Positions 46,510-57,377 of a stretch of DNA of 64,000 nucleotides are shown one piece after another. This DNA comes from Skeletonema tropicum (lineage: Eukaryota; Bacillariophyta; Thalassiosirophyceae; Thalassiosirales; Thalassiosiraceae): NCBI GenBank assembly GCA_037178625.1, contig CM074138.1, positions 2,294,001 through 2,358,000 on the forward strand. Reading direction: 5' to 3'. The notes under the pieces are model-generated. The model had not been told where the DNA came from. It saw nothing but the letters and a program-made list of their open reading frames with translations, and did not search any database. A program made the translations under genes and the position numbers. Every line of letters begins with the position of its first letter. The stretch's first letter is position 1.

Positions 46510-48535
46510 CTTACTTCGGTGCGGGATAAATCGGCTTCCCAAAAAAAAATTTAAAGCTAGGCGCGCATGTTCACTGTAGGTCACATATTTTCCATACTAA
46601 AACTTAAAAAACATGTATTTTAAACTGACGAGGCCTTGAGTGTGGATGAGAACTCCTCCATCAGCACCCGGCACCTCGCTGTACTCACCATGATCGACAG
46701 GCCCAATAGGGCCTTCATTGACAGCCCCAGAGTTGTTGCCGACTCCAAACCAAAGGTACCTTCTGTCAGCGGACTACAGCAGCAGAGCATATTGTGTTGT
46801 CGGTTTATGAAATAAAGTTTTTGCCTCCTTAATTCGCATAACTTTGTGCGTGCAGCGCTGACCGATGAAGTGCCTCTACTTCTGATTACTCCTTCAGAGT
46901 TCAGATACACGATGATAATAGATGTGATTTCTTCGTAAATCTATATCGATTATTTATTTATTCCTATTTTTCCGTGTATAGAATTATTCGTCATTGGTCG
47001 GATACTCAATTGCACTCATGTCTTCAAAAGCCTTACCAAACTTGTTGTACCTCTCCTTCTCTTCATCGGTGAAGTTGTCGTAGTCTGTGTCATCAACGTC
47101 ACCTGCAATGATTTGTAGCTCATCAAAGTCAAGATATTCACTGATGTCGTAATCATCAACATTTGGAAGATCGTACTTTAGCTTCTTCATCTTGTCTATA
47201 TCGACTCCTTCAATCACCTCGCACACCTTGACACCGACCACCTTCCGACTTGGAGCTTCCATTGTCGCCAGATTGGGCGTGTAATTTTCATCATCTTCCA
47301 TCAGTGGCTGGGTTACCTTCCTGACACCATAGCTCAGTCCATTCTTCTCCTTAACAAAGTCGTCTCCTCCATTGCACTCAAGGATAGCTGCCGCTATTTG
47401 CGTCTGATGGATGAACAACCGAGCGATCTTCTCCACTGGATACTGATCCCAACCTTTCTGAAGTAGTTCCCATAGCTTTTCAGTTGGCAAGTAAAGGCCG
47501 CGGTTGTTGAGTCCTTGCATAGCAGTGACAATCTTTGCGAGAGAGGGGAAGAGGCCAGCATCGCACGCATTTGTAAGAGGACTGTTCGGCGGCTGCACTT
47601 TCCATAGCCACCCCCTTTCATCGTTTCTCTGTTTGATCTCCGTCCGAAGTCCCTTCTCCACGTGTGGTGTTGCATTGTCCCATCCATCTCTGATCACGAC
47701 TCTTTTTCCAGTCTCCACTTCAATCTTCTGATTGTTTGGTTTGCTCGGATGTACATTGTGGAAGTGTTTGCGTCTCTGCGGTGAGTTGTCCTGACACATC
47801 ACGTTTGGTGCCGTTATCCCGCAAACGAGCGTCATGCCATCTCGCCCAACCACACGGTTGCTTTTTCTTGCCCCACTCCAACATAGAAATAAGTGGGTGT
47901 GGTTTGTTGCTGTATTTTGGGTCCCAACCAGAACATTGTTGGATGACTTGATAAGTTGTCAGTAATGAAAAGTTGCTATCGTTTGCAGCAACGGTCGTTG
48001 CATCGGCACCAACTGTATTATTTGGAGATGGTAGCCGCTCACCCTGAGGCCGAATATAATTGTGAGACAGTAGAGATGGTCCTGTTGCAGCATCATCATT
48101 AATATTTCCCCGACGACGTGCGGAGGTGACAAGAGGATTACTACTCTGGATACGCCGTGGATGAACGTTTTTTTCAAGGCGGCCGCCAACGGTGAGGTTG
48201 ATGTCAAATGTTCCATCAGTATGGACACGGGAGACATAGCCAGTCCCCCCTTCACTATCAGGGCAATTGTATCTCCTCTCCCCTTCGATCGTCAGAAGGG
48301 CGCCGACGGTCACTACGGATGGTATCGATGAAAGAGGCAGCATGTTTCGGCTGTAGTAACGGTTTGTTGTCATCGTCTTTTTGACAAGTGCAGATTTGAA
48401 ATTTGAATCAGCCACACTGGAGGTCAAAAACATATTCTAAATAATTTTTTATTTTATTAGACAGTTTACGTGTGGAGTACAGGCCTAGCTCTCAAAAAAA
48501 TTTTGGGAGGCCGATTTATCGTGCTCCGAAGGAAG
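46510..48535 (-). mobile_element. Tc1/mariner-like (IS630-group) element
   Basis: 2,026 bp with ~55-bp imperfect inverted ends. The left begins cttacttcggtgcgggataa and the right end, inverted, begins cttccttcggagcacgataa, both continuing with atcggc-t/c-tccc. TA dinucleotides flank both ends (46508-46509 and 48536-48537), the Tc1/mariner target. It carries a broken transposase on the minus strand. Confidence 0.8.
46984..48433 (-). pseudogene. Tc1/mariner-like transposase, frameshifted and internally deleted
   Basis: From ATG 48433 an N-terminal Tudor-like section (EGGTGYVSRVHTDGTFDINL, VGGRLEKNVHPRRIQ) leads to EWGKKKQPCGWARWHD. A one-base shift near 47850 then leads into MVGRDGMTLVCGITAPNVMC. 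The DDE core retains the second Asp in GWDNATPH and the third in NACDAGLFPSLAKIV after QPPNSPL. No clear DNA-binding helix-turn-helix or first catalytic Asp was found, suggesting an internal deletion. An acidic C-terminus ends at 46984. Confidence 0.7.
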
Positions 48536-48573
48536 TAGTAATATATCATTATCAGCAGATATCAGCAAATTGA

Positions 48574-49072
48574 AAGAAATAGAGTACCGGCCGCGCATTT
48601 TGTATCAGTTCCTACGCATGTATGTACATCAAAACTACTCCGATCGAGCTGAGCAGCCAGCACAACCGCCAACATATTGCTTAGCAAGTGGATGGAAAGT
48701 AGCAAGAGAACTCTGCTCCATCGATGGCGTAAGTGGCCCAAATTCATTGATTGGAATGGATGGGGCATTGTTGAAGAATTGAGTGCGGTGGGCGACTATA
48801 TTTACAATTATCATGCTATCCTCGCCGCCTTGACGAAAAAATGGCTTGCTGCTTGATATTGACTGCTTGCGTCGGTCGGCGCATCTTCACGTTGCTAACA
48901 ACAATAATCCTTTTCTTTCCACAGCTTCTTATAAAATACAAAACTTTCTACACAATAATATATAATAATGACAGCACCAAAGATGCACAAGATAGGCGCA
49001 TTCCTATCAGCCATAGTCGCACTCGCTCTCGGTCTCTTACTAAGTCCACTATCCAAACAATACCCAATATTA
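48574..49072 (+). repeat. SDR promoter and 5' coding end (main copy of inverted repeat)
   Basis: Matches 18717-19193 inverted. The Tc1-like element ends only about 38 bp upstream. Confidence 0.85.
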
Positions 49073-50116
49073 TTCCACTGGCTGACTCATATCGACGACT
49101 CGTTAATCGGCTTACTCCCCGCCCTAACACCCACAAAAGACTCTTGGAGATTCACACACGAACAATTACAAACCATCGACCTTCGTGGACAAGTGGCACT
49201 AGTCACCGGTGCCAATTCTGGCATTGGCTTGGAAATTTCCAAGGCACTCTCTCGTCAGGGTGCCACAGTTGTTATGGGTTGTCGATCACCTCAACGTTGT
49301 TTCAGGGCGGCAGATGCAATCCGTAGTGATGAATTCTATTCCGGAGCACCCATATCTCCACTATTGATGGATGTGTCGAATTTGACCAAGGTGCAACAAT
49401 CTGCAACGATTTTCAAGAGGAATCACGATAAATTGGACATGTTATTTCTAAATGCAGGCATTTTTACAGATGAACGGAATACACTTTCGGTAGATGGGAT
49501 TGAATCGACGTTTGCTACCAATGTGGTGGGACATCATTTGTTGTATCGACTGTTGGAGCCGCTATTGTTGAATTCTACCATGGCACGAGTAGTTTCCACT
49601 GCATCAGTTGCTGGAATGATTTGGGTTCCGAATGAACTGCAAGTAGCATCCACAAGTGTCCAAGATTTGAATGAGTGGGCACCACCCTTGATATTCAATT
49701 GGAGTCCTGGGTTCACACAACCATTTTACAAATATGGTCGGAGTAAACTAGCACAAATCGCTTGGTCCAAGGCACTCACTCGACGATTGGGAAAAGATTC
49801 CTCAATCTATGTCAATGCTGCTCATCCAGGTGCCGTGGCCACTCCCATGACAGAAAAAGACCTGCATTTCTATTTACCACAGTTTGTACAGAATTGGCGT
49901 GCCATGCTGGTGAATAATGTGTGCTGGTCTCCCGAAGAGGGGGCATTGACGGAGGTTTTTCTGGGGGTTGCGACGGAGGAGATAAGAGAGAAGCAATTGA
50001 GAGGGAGATATTTTCATCCTCAGTCAGTGGAGGTTACTAATTTGTATGCAGAGAGTGTGGAATTGCAAGAGAATGTGTGGAATCTCTGTGAAGGACTGGT
50101 GGAAAAGTTCTTGTAG
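48968..50116 (+). CDS. Short-chain dehydrogenase/reductase, membrane-anchored
   Basis: A single exon of 382 residues from ATG 48968. The N-terminal hydrophobic anchor (IGAFLSAIVALALGLLLSPL) precedes a classical SDR domain: NAD(P)-binding TGANSGIG, then MGCRSPQRC, LFLNAG (the NAG motif), VVSTASVAG with the active Ser, and the Tyr/Lys pair in YGRSKLA, followed by AAHPGAVATPM. It resembles the retinol-dehydrogenase/WWOX-type group that reduces or oxidises lipophilic alcohols. Membrane association suggests a lipid or isoprenoid substrate, but the exact one is unknown. Its promoter is duplicated at 18717-19193. Confidence 0.9.
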   Translation: MTAPKMHKIGAFLSAIVALALGLLLSPLSKQYPILFHWLTHIDDSLIGLLPALTPTKDSWRFTHEQLQTIDLRGQVALVTGANSGIGLEISKALSRQGATVVMGCRSPQRCFRAADAIRSDEFYSGAPISPLLMDVSNLTKVQQSATIFKRNHDKLDMLFLNAGIFTDERNTLSVDGIESTFATNVVGHHLLYRLLEPLLLNSTMARVVSTASVAGMIWVPNELQVASTSVQDLNEWAPPLIFNWSPGFTQPFYKYGRSKLAQIAWSKALTRRLGKDSSIYVNAAHPGAVATPMTEKDLHFYLPQFVQNWRAMLVNNVCWSPEEGALTEVFLGVATEEIREKQLRGRYFHPQSVEVTNLYAESVELQENVWNLCEGLVEKFL

Positions 50117-50248
50117 ATATTGTACTTCTGAAAAAGTCGCTTGATCGTGATAAGTTTACATTCGCACCCTACACACACACCCTCTTATCCTTACTAATTT
50201 ACACAATTTTCATCTCTTGCAACATCAACATCGTCAATTTCCTCTCTC

Positions 50249-51792
50249 TTACTTTTCTTTCAAAACACTACAAGGATCCTCACCCCACGACCTAACCTTC
50301 TCGCTAAAGTACTCCAAATCACTCACAACAACATCCTCCGCCATCACAAATCGATTCACAATCCACTCACTTGACTTCTTACCCTCCTTCACAAGACTTT
50401 TCCTCAAACTATCAAAATCAGATTGGCATATATCAATATATTCCGGATAGGTAACCTTGTTCACATTCGACTTGGCCTGGGACGAAAAGTCATCAAAGGG
50501 ACGCTCCAACCCCAAAAATCGCTGTAGGTCCGTTTCAAAGTGTGTTCGACGTGTCGTATTGCGATCTTCCAATTGTTCAATGGTATACAAGAATACTTTG
50601 AGTGGATTGTGATTTACCCGTACATCCGGTGTGGATAATGTTTCTAGCATGTTGGATAGTTCGTCTCGATCGAGGGATGTTTTCCCAAGTTGCATGAGAA
50701 ATTTGTCAAATTGTGCTCCGATTGTCGAGACTCCGTGCCATGTGTTGTGGAGGTCGGTTAGTTTGTGTGGTGAGGGTATGTTGCCAGTTGATTTGTCTTT
50801 GTCTTTGTGATGTAGCATTACTCTATATGGGGTGAAAGAATAAGTGGGAAGGCGTGATGAGAAAATAATGACGAGGTGCACAACATGCATTTGATGACAT
50901 CTTTTTCCAGTGAAATCAAGAATGCTCCATCAAGACCTCGATCAATACACATCCATATATCAATAGTCGATCCAAACAAGGCTCTTCTCAATCCTCTTGC
51001 AAGTCACATCCACTCACCTATAATTATAATTACTCTGAAACCATTCCACAGGATGCCTCACCCCCACAATAAGATTGGCACTCGACACATCCGCCCAATT
51101 CTCAATACCAAGTGGCTTCCGTATCATTTCTGAACACTTGACACCATACTTCATTGTATTGGATGTCTGCTGCTGCTGTTGTTCCTGCTGCTGGCTTTGT
51201 ATCCATCGTTTCAACGTTTCCTTGCCCTCTTCTTTACGAACGCATATTTTGTCCGCATCTGGGGAGTGTTTCACTGGCATGGTGATTTCTGGATGGTTCC
51301 CGAACACTTCTAGTAGAAATGTTGTGCCTGTAGTAGAGAGAGTGTGAGAGTGGGCAGGTGGCATCATAAGGAATGTGCACTGTCAGCTGTAAAATATTAT
51401 GTGACGAAGCATTGAAAACACATGATTTTCCAACATGACACATGATGTGAACATCCAACTGACGCACCGGTCTTTTCAAATCCAACCACTGCAAAATCAA
51501 GCTGCGGCACCTCTGCGATTATCTGCTTCTGTTTGCGGAGTTGACGATCGTTTGTATCATCACTATTTGTCGACGGCGACTTAATTGCAACAGAGCCATC
51601 TAGAGTGGACGTATTGTTGTCGAGATCATCGTACACAAATCGATAATTTTGATTGATCAAGAGAAATCCGACGGCACCGATGGAGAGGATGATACGGAGT
51701 AATTTTGACGTGCTTGTTGGGCGGAGTTGACTGCTCCCAGGTCTGCCTTTGACTGCAGCAGATCGGAGGGAGGGTGGCGTGCTGATGTTCAT
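50249..51792 (-). CDS. Golgi-type sulfotransferase-like protein
   Basis: Three exons, 51468-51792, 51018-51327 and 50249-50822, total 1,209 bp or 402 residues. The start is the ATG at 51792. A short basic cytoplasmic tail and one membrane segment (LLRIILSIGAVGFLLI) give type II topology. The PAPS-binding 5' motif lies across the first splice junction (AVVGFEKTG|TTFLLEVF), and the 3'-phosphate motif region is LIVGVRHPVEWFQSNYNYR. These sequences and the introns (phases 1 and 2) fit the sulfotransferase families common in diatoms. It would transfer sulfate from PAPS to a glycan or similar acceptor in the secretory route, possibly for sulfated wall polysaccharides. Confidence 0.75.
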
Positions 51793-52218
51793 CGTTGCCG
51801 TGTTGCCTTCATCATCGGGAAAATGAAAGGAGAGTATGTATGGCATGCATGGTTCGTGGTTCGTTTTTCTCCGATCGCTATTTTCAAAAACATTCAAAAG
51901 CAAGAAAGAAGAAATGTACCGATATCGGGATAAAGTCGGCGAAATGTTGCCCTGTTAGGGGACCTGATACAGGGGCAATCGATGGGTACCACAGTCACAC
52001 TATTATATTTCTGTTTTCAGACCTCAAATTAGGTAGGGGGCCTTTCGCAAACACGGCTTTCGCACAAAAATTCAAAAAAAGATAAGATCCAACGCCAAAA
52101 TTGGTGAGAAGTGAGAAGTGGTATATCATCGCAAATTGCAAGCAACACCAATTAATAGGGTTGGGTTGAATTGTGTTGGTTCATCCAATTCTGCACTTAG
52201 GTCGTCATTATCGGTTCC
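51793..52218. other. Intergenic between divergent genes
   Basis: Contains an inverted 13-bp match (acgccaaaattgg near 52092) to the core of the 36-bp dispersed repeat. Nothing else was recognised. Confidence 0.4.
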
Positions 52219-53195
52219 ATGGTGGAGGACGAGGATGATGATAATATCATTGTAAGGCACAGATACAGAGGCGAGGAAGACTTCGTTGATGATGATGTAA
52301 CACATCTTCTCATAATAGACGAATTTTTCAAATTCGTTCCGGCATATGCACTTCAGTATCACCCCAACATTACTGACATCTTCTGCAATCATGACTTCGA
52401 AAGGATTTGTGAATGGGCATTCTCTAGCTGTAACTCCCTTCGAAGAGTAATCATGAATGGTGTCAAAATTGTTGCGCGCGGGGGGGCATTCTATTACTGT
52501 CTGGACCTGACGGATGTGGAAAGCTGCAAGCTAGAAAGAATAGAAGACGAGGTATTCCAAGACTGCAGTTCCTTGAGGAGCATCGACTTGGCGTCAGTCA
52601 GGGTCGTTAAGCAGGGTGCATTCGATGCTTGTGTAGCCCTGACAGAAGCGATATTTGGTAGAAATCTGGAAAGAATTGAGGTGAGGGCATTCTGTAGCTG
52701 CCTCTCTTTGGAACGAATCACCATCCCATTGAAAGATGGTATCATTACTGACGATAGGATATTCCAATAATGTGATAGTTTAAGTCGCGTAGATCTAGTT
52801 GAGGGAGAACTACATGAAACTGTCGCGGCTTTACAATTGGAGGACTGGAGAAATGATATGAATGAGGAAATTGGTGCAATCAATCACTATCTCTTCCCAA
52901 TGCATATTCTGGATCATGGCAACATGATCATGCGGGAGAAAAGGCCGTGACAATACGAATGTGGATTAGATCAGTTCTTCGCAAAATTATTCGCTACCAA
53001 GAAGAACATCGTCTCTTGTTGGACGAGGCTGGTTCTGTACTCCTGCATGTTTTGCCTCCAGATATTGTGATGAAGAAGGTCCTTCCTTTTCTCGAGTTGC
53101 CATCATACACGTTTGAAGTGGAGAATGATGAAGGTGATAGTGAAGATGATAGTGACGACGACGAAGTGGAGGATGGTGTCATCATACAGATTTGA
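52219..53195 (+). pseudogene. BspA-type leucine-rich repeat protein, broken
   Basis: The ATG at 52219 is followed by an acidic start (MVEDEDDDNIIVRHRYRG) and LRR_5 repeats: FSSCNSLRRVIMNGV, FQDCSSLRSIDLASV, FDACVALTEAIF, FCSCLSLERITIP. An in-frame TAA follows RIFQ at about 52768. The same frame then continues with the family's C-terminal region (CDSLSRVDLVEGELHETVAA, WRNDMNEEIGAINHYL) to a TGA near 52947, and the tail (IRMWIRSVLRKIIRYQEEHR, MKKVLPFLEL) is in a third frame. This LRR plus W-R-x-MNEEI tail is a large diatom family of unknown function. A tandem duplication of the acidic end lies at 53113-53260. Confidence 0.7.
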
Positions 53196-53491
53196 AGTGG
53201 AGAATGATGAAGATGATAGTGACGACGACGAAACGGAGGACGATATGGAGGAAGATGTCGTATAGCTGTCTAGGAGAAGAGGAGGATCCGAAGACTAAGT
53301 GATCAAGAAGAAAGAGGGAAAGATGATCGATTCATTATCGGTTGGAAGTAAGCTCTTTATCATTCAAGTGATTATTAAGTACAATTATCTGTGAACACAA
53401 TAATAAAACAATACAAGGTCCAATCCCAACCTCGGCTTACATCCCTTCTTCAAAATAAGGCGAAAGAAAATTCACACCAAGAGCAAGGTAT

Positions 53492-54763
53492 TCATCGCAA
53501 GCTGGTCATTGTTGGAACAATTTCATTGCCCATTCCCAACAAGAGGCAGTCTTCAATATCTCTATCAGTCCCCCAATGTTCGTCAAGATAGAGAGATGAG
53601 TCGTCACTGCTATTTGAACTATTACTGGCCATGCCCATTGATCCTTGTATGCTATCATCTGAATATCGACTATATTCGGAGTTCATTGGCATAGGCTCAT
53701 ATGATGTGTTCATAGGCATTGCTGGATATGAGTTCAGCATCGAAGGCATAGTAGAATTCATTTGCATCGGATCATAGGCGTTCATCATTGGCATTGGATC
53801 ATGAGAATTCATCATTGGCATAGCTCCATTTGACTGCATCATTGGCATTGGCTCATAGGAATTCATCATCGACATTAGGTGCTTATCAACCTCGTCAAAG
53901 AGAGACAGATTAAGGTTCTTCAGTCCGGATGATGCAGCTATTTCCTCACCAGTTTGTGACACGAGAGAAAGGATTGTGTCTTCTTCGTCTTCTGATACTA
54001 CTCTATTGGCAGGTTCCTGTAGGAATGACAATGGAGATGGAGCACGATTGCCACTGTTGAAGAAGAATGAATCCTTGTTGTTTTCCGATTGAGTTGTAGT
54101 AGGCGAAGGCACAGCGATGTTGCTAGTATTGATTTCAATATCATCCGGAACTTTGATGTCACTTGAATTGCTGTCGCTGCTGTTACTAACTTCACTTGAC
54201 GATACATGACCCATTTTGGAATCCATTTGACAAATATTGTTCTTCTTTTCGTAATTTCTTCTCGTTATGGCATAAGACCTCTTGGCTGTAACATCCTCCA
54301 CACTCTTGTTCCTCATCTCCTGACGATATTTCATTTCATACTCGTGACCGTGTATCGGTTGGTATTGCCCATTTTCATCTTTGGTGAACCTCTCCTCAAA
54401 ATTAGGGAACCAGCGGTAGAACCTACATGATAGAAATAACAGCACCAGAAGGTAAGAAAACACAATAAGTATTCTTGTTGTGATTCCAAAAGGATGATGA
54501 AGAGAGAAATAAATCAATACTCACTTTCGCTTGATGGAATCCTTTTTCACCGGTACTTTCTTATCATTCCCTCCCGCTGCAGCAGCGCCACCCTTTTTCT
54601 TGGGAGCTCCACGATTGCGGAGTGCCTTCATTGAGCCATAGAGGTTCATAAGGCGTTCCATCTCTTCAAAGGGGACGGCATCCTTCCCTCTCACCTTTTT
54701 GACAGACGTGGATTTCTTGATGCATATTGGCTTTTCATTTGTTTGAGTAGTCGAGATTGTCAT
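53492..54763 (-). CDS. FYRWFPD-domain protein, spliced paralogue
   Basis: Two exons, 54525-54763 and 53492-54422, phase-2 intron, 389 residues, start ATG 54763. A conserved block EEMERLMNLYGSMKALRNRG is followed by a Lys/Gly/Ala linker and KKDSIKRKFYRWFPNFEERF, QYQPIHGHEYEMKYRQEMRN and SVEDVTAKRSYA. The C-terminal half is Ser/Asn/Asp-rich with Met/Pro repeats (MNSYEPMPMM, MNSHDPMPMM, MNAYDPMQM). The basic block and low-complexity acidic or Met-rich tail suggest a nuclear regulator, but no known DNA-binding fold was recognised. The paralogue at 55998 is divergent and intronless. Confidence 0.7.
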
Positions 54764-55997
54764 GGTTATGGTATCTTTTGGGCTGTAGGATGCAAGAAAT
54801 GAATGAGTGTATTGAAATGAAATGAAATGAAATGAAACGCACATGATGTTAGTGGAGATGAGAAGGTGTAGGCATTGTAGGTACAGCAGCGGCGGCCGCC
54901 GCCCTAGCTGCAATTTCCATGATATCTTTAGGCACATCGCACAAGTTCAAGCAAGAGATGCAATGATAGGATCTAGGCCGTCCATCCTCCATCTGACACC
55001 AAAAAGGATGCAAAATGCCCATGCAGCTGTGATACTAAGCACATCACAGTCATTCATGTATCCAGCCGCTGGCCGCGGCCAACGTCAACTCAATTGCTGC
55101 CCCAATCATCATACTCTACAGGTCAAAGAATGACAATAGCGGCACTTACCAGCAAAGAAAGAAGGGTGGAAGTCTCCTCGCAATGGTGGGTGGTGGTGGT
55201 GGTAACTTTTTGACATAAAGAAAAATAAGGCGAAGAACAAGCAACAATGTGGCCACGGTAAGTTGTGTTCGCGGAAAAATTTTGGCATCTTCACTCTTTA
55301 TGTCAAAAAGAATCAATTGGGAGTCTCCGAACGGAACGAACAGACCACATCGCGCACCCCGCTGCCGAATTTGTTGTCCTATCCTTTTTGTACTATTTCC
55401 TCTGTACATTTGAAACGTCATTCTTGCAAATCCCCCAAAGACTCCCATTAATCAAGTTCTTTATGTCACAAATTTCGGGTTTGGCTGGCCAAAAAAAAGC
55501 AAGATCGCTTTCAACTGCAGCACCATTTTCATTTACCATTGCTTGGAACAACTCACATCTATCGTGTTATTTGGCCGACAACTCTGCTCTTAAGCACTCA
55601 AGCAAGACTGGTAAGTGATAATGAGTGATGAGGAGGGAGGTGGTAGATGGTAGATGGCTGTGGTGATGAACGAGAACGAAGGGACGGCTGGTTGGCTTGT
55701 GGTTGATGAATTGCTTCCAGCGGCCGTGATGACACGCCAAACCAGAGTATCTTCGGCGACGAAGCGGCGCTACGTCTTTATTGCCTTGCTCCAGCTTATT
55801 CTCTACAGTCGTCACTTGCTGCATGTTCATAATGTTTGCGTTGCAGCCTGCGGCGGGCGGTTAAAAACGGAAAAGTCACAATTTAAGGCTTCGTCTCCTC
55901 ACAATCATCAATGTCATTTCCTTTTACAGCTATCCACTCCTTAAAACTCATACTGGCAACTCTACGCAACATCAGCATAAATACCACTATATATACA
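54764..55997. other. Intergenic between divergent paralogues
   Basis: About 1.2 kb with no gene recognised. It contains short aatga tandem repeats at about 54814-54836 and GC-rich patches (gcggcggccgccgcc at 54889). Confidence 0.4.
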
Positions 55998-56798
55998 ATG
56001 GCGATAGCATCCAACACAAACTGCAAACCATGTTGCTCCAAAAAGGGTACATCATCCTGCTCAAAATTCAAAAAAGTAGTCTCCTACGAGGAAATGGAAC
56101 GTCTCATGAACGTCTACGGTGCACTTACAGCAGTTCGTAACCGTGGTGCCAAGCAATCCAACAAGAAAGACGGCGAGAGCACTAATAACTGTCAAGTAGT
56201 AAAGAGAGATTCCATCAAACGCAAGTTCTACCGCTGGTTTCCTGACCTCGACAAGAGATTTTCCAGAACTGAGGATGGTAAATACCAACCCATCCATGGA
56301 CACGAAGAAGAGGTGAAGTACCGTAAAGAAATGAGAGAGAAGAGCTTTGAATCAGTTACCAAGAAAAGAGCTCGGGCTAATCAGAGAAACAATTACTTGA
56401 AGAGGGAACGAGGCGAGTTACCCCGTGGAGATCAGCCTCTTCCAGAGATCGTTAGCAGCAGTACTGGAACGCTACTTGTTCCTCCTCTGCCTATCAAGAA
56501 CGTTACAATGGAGGCAGAGGCTATCATTATTTCCTCTCTTGTATCAGAAGACGAAGACGAGTCATCTACCACTACCATAGACAATGTCTTTCACGCTAGT
56601 GAATCTATTTTCGACGAAGTCAATAAAGAGTTTTATGGTGAAGGGTTGTCAACATCGACAACGATGGAGATTGACACATCAAACTTTAGCGATGAAAAGT
56701 TATTAGAAGGTATAGTTATTGGTAGCAGCACATGGGAAGAAGATCTGGAACTGTTTGGTGACGGTCTTCTCAATATGTTGGAGGAAGAGACAGTTTGA
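55998..56798 (+). CDS. FYRWFPD-domain protein, intronless paralogue
   Basis: A single exon of 266 residues, start ATG 55998 (MAIASNTNCKPCCSKKGTSS). It carries the same conserved core as the gene at 53492-54763: YEEMERLMNVYGALTAVRNRG, KRDSIKRKFYRWFPDLDKRF, KYQPIHGHEEEVKYRKEMR and SFESVTKKRA, without the intron that splits KRK|FYRW in the other copy. The C-terminal half is acidic (VSEDEDESSTTT, STWEEDLELFGDG) and could be an activation region. An N-terminal Cys cluster (CKPCC ... CSK) is absent from the paralogue. Function unknown; a transcriptional role is inference. Confidence 0.75.
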   Translation: MAIASNTNCKPCCSKKGTSSCSKFKKVVSYEEMERLMNVYGALTAVRNRGAKQSNKKDGESTNNCQVVKRDSIKRKFYRWFPDLDKRFSRTEDGKYQPIHGHEEEVKYRKEMREKSFESVTKKRARANQRNNYLKRERGELPRGDQPLPEIVSSSTGTLLVPPLPIKNVTMEAEAIIISSLVSEDEDESSTTTIDNVFHASESIFDEVNKEFYGEGLSTSTTMEIDTSNFSDEKLLEGIVIGSSTWEEDLELFGDGLLNMLEEETV

Positions 56799-57377
56799 GT
56801 AAGAAGAAAATAGAATTTGGGCAAAAGAAATGATGTCAATGATGTATATTGGTTTGAAAACGTATTGTTTATTTAGTATTGAATTATTTTACATGAAATG
56901 ACCAGCCACGTACTTATTCGTATTATCAGAGATGCATGAGTATTGTAGAGAACAAGAAGAAGAAGCATTTTTCCGAGGAGCTGAGAAATCAAGCAATTGT
57001 GATTGTGGCCACAAGCACCTCTTCATAGATACTCATCATTACATCCAACACTGAGAAGTGGCAAGCCCCTCTTGTCTTGATATGGTGTAGGAATGAAGTA
57101 CTTACATAACTCTCTCTAAAGTGATGCGTAAATACTTCTAGTAACAAATCCAAACCAAACTTGACCGAAAACGCTGTAAACTTCTCTTCTTAGCATTCTT
57201 TCCGGCATTTCAGTCCACACAGATACTCGCGAAAAGGTGATCACCACCTAGGTTCGGCCTTGAAAAGGTCAACAACAAGTACAAAGATGTACTTTGGAAT
57301 TAGTATACAAATAACTAAGAGAGTGACATGTATCTTGCCTTATACGTGAAAACTCGTCAAGATCTACCTGAGGATGT
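56799..57377. other. Intergenic; 3' flank shared with the next paralogue
   Basis: The last ~80 bp (from about 57296) closely match 62866-62946 upstream of the partial gene's stop, so the 3' flank was duplicated with the gene. Confidence 0.6.
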
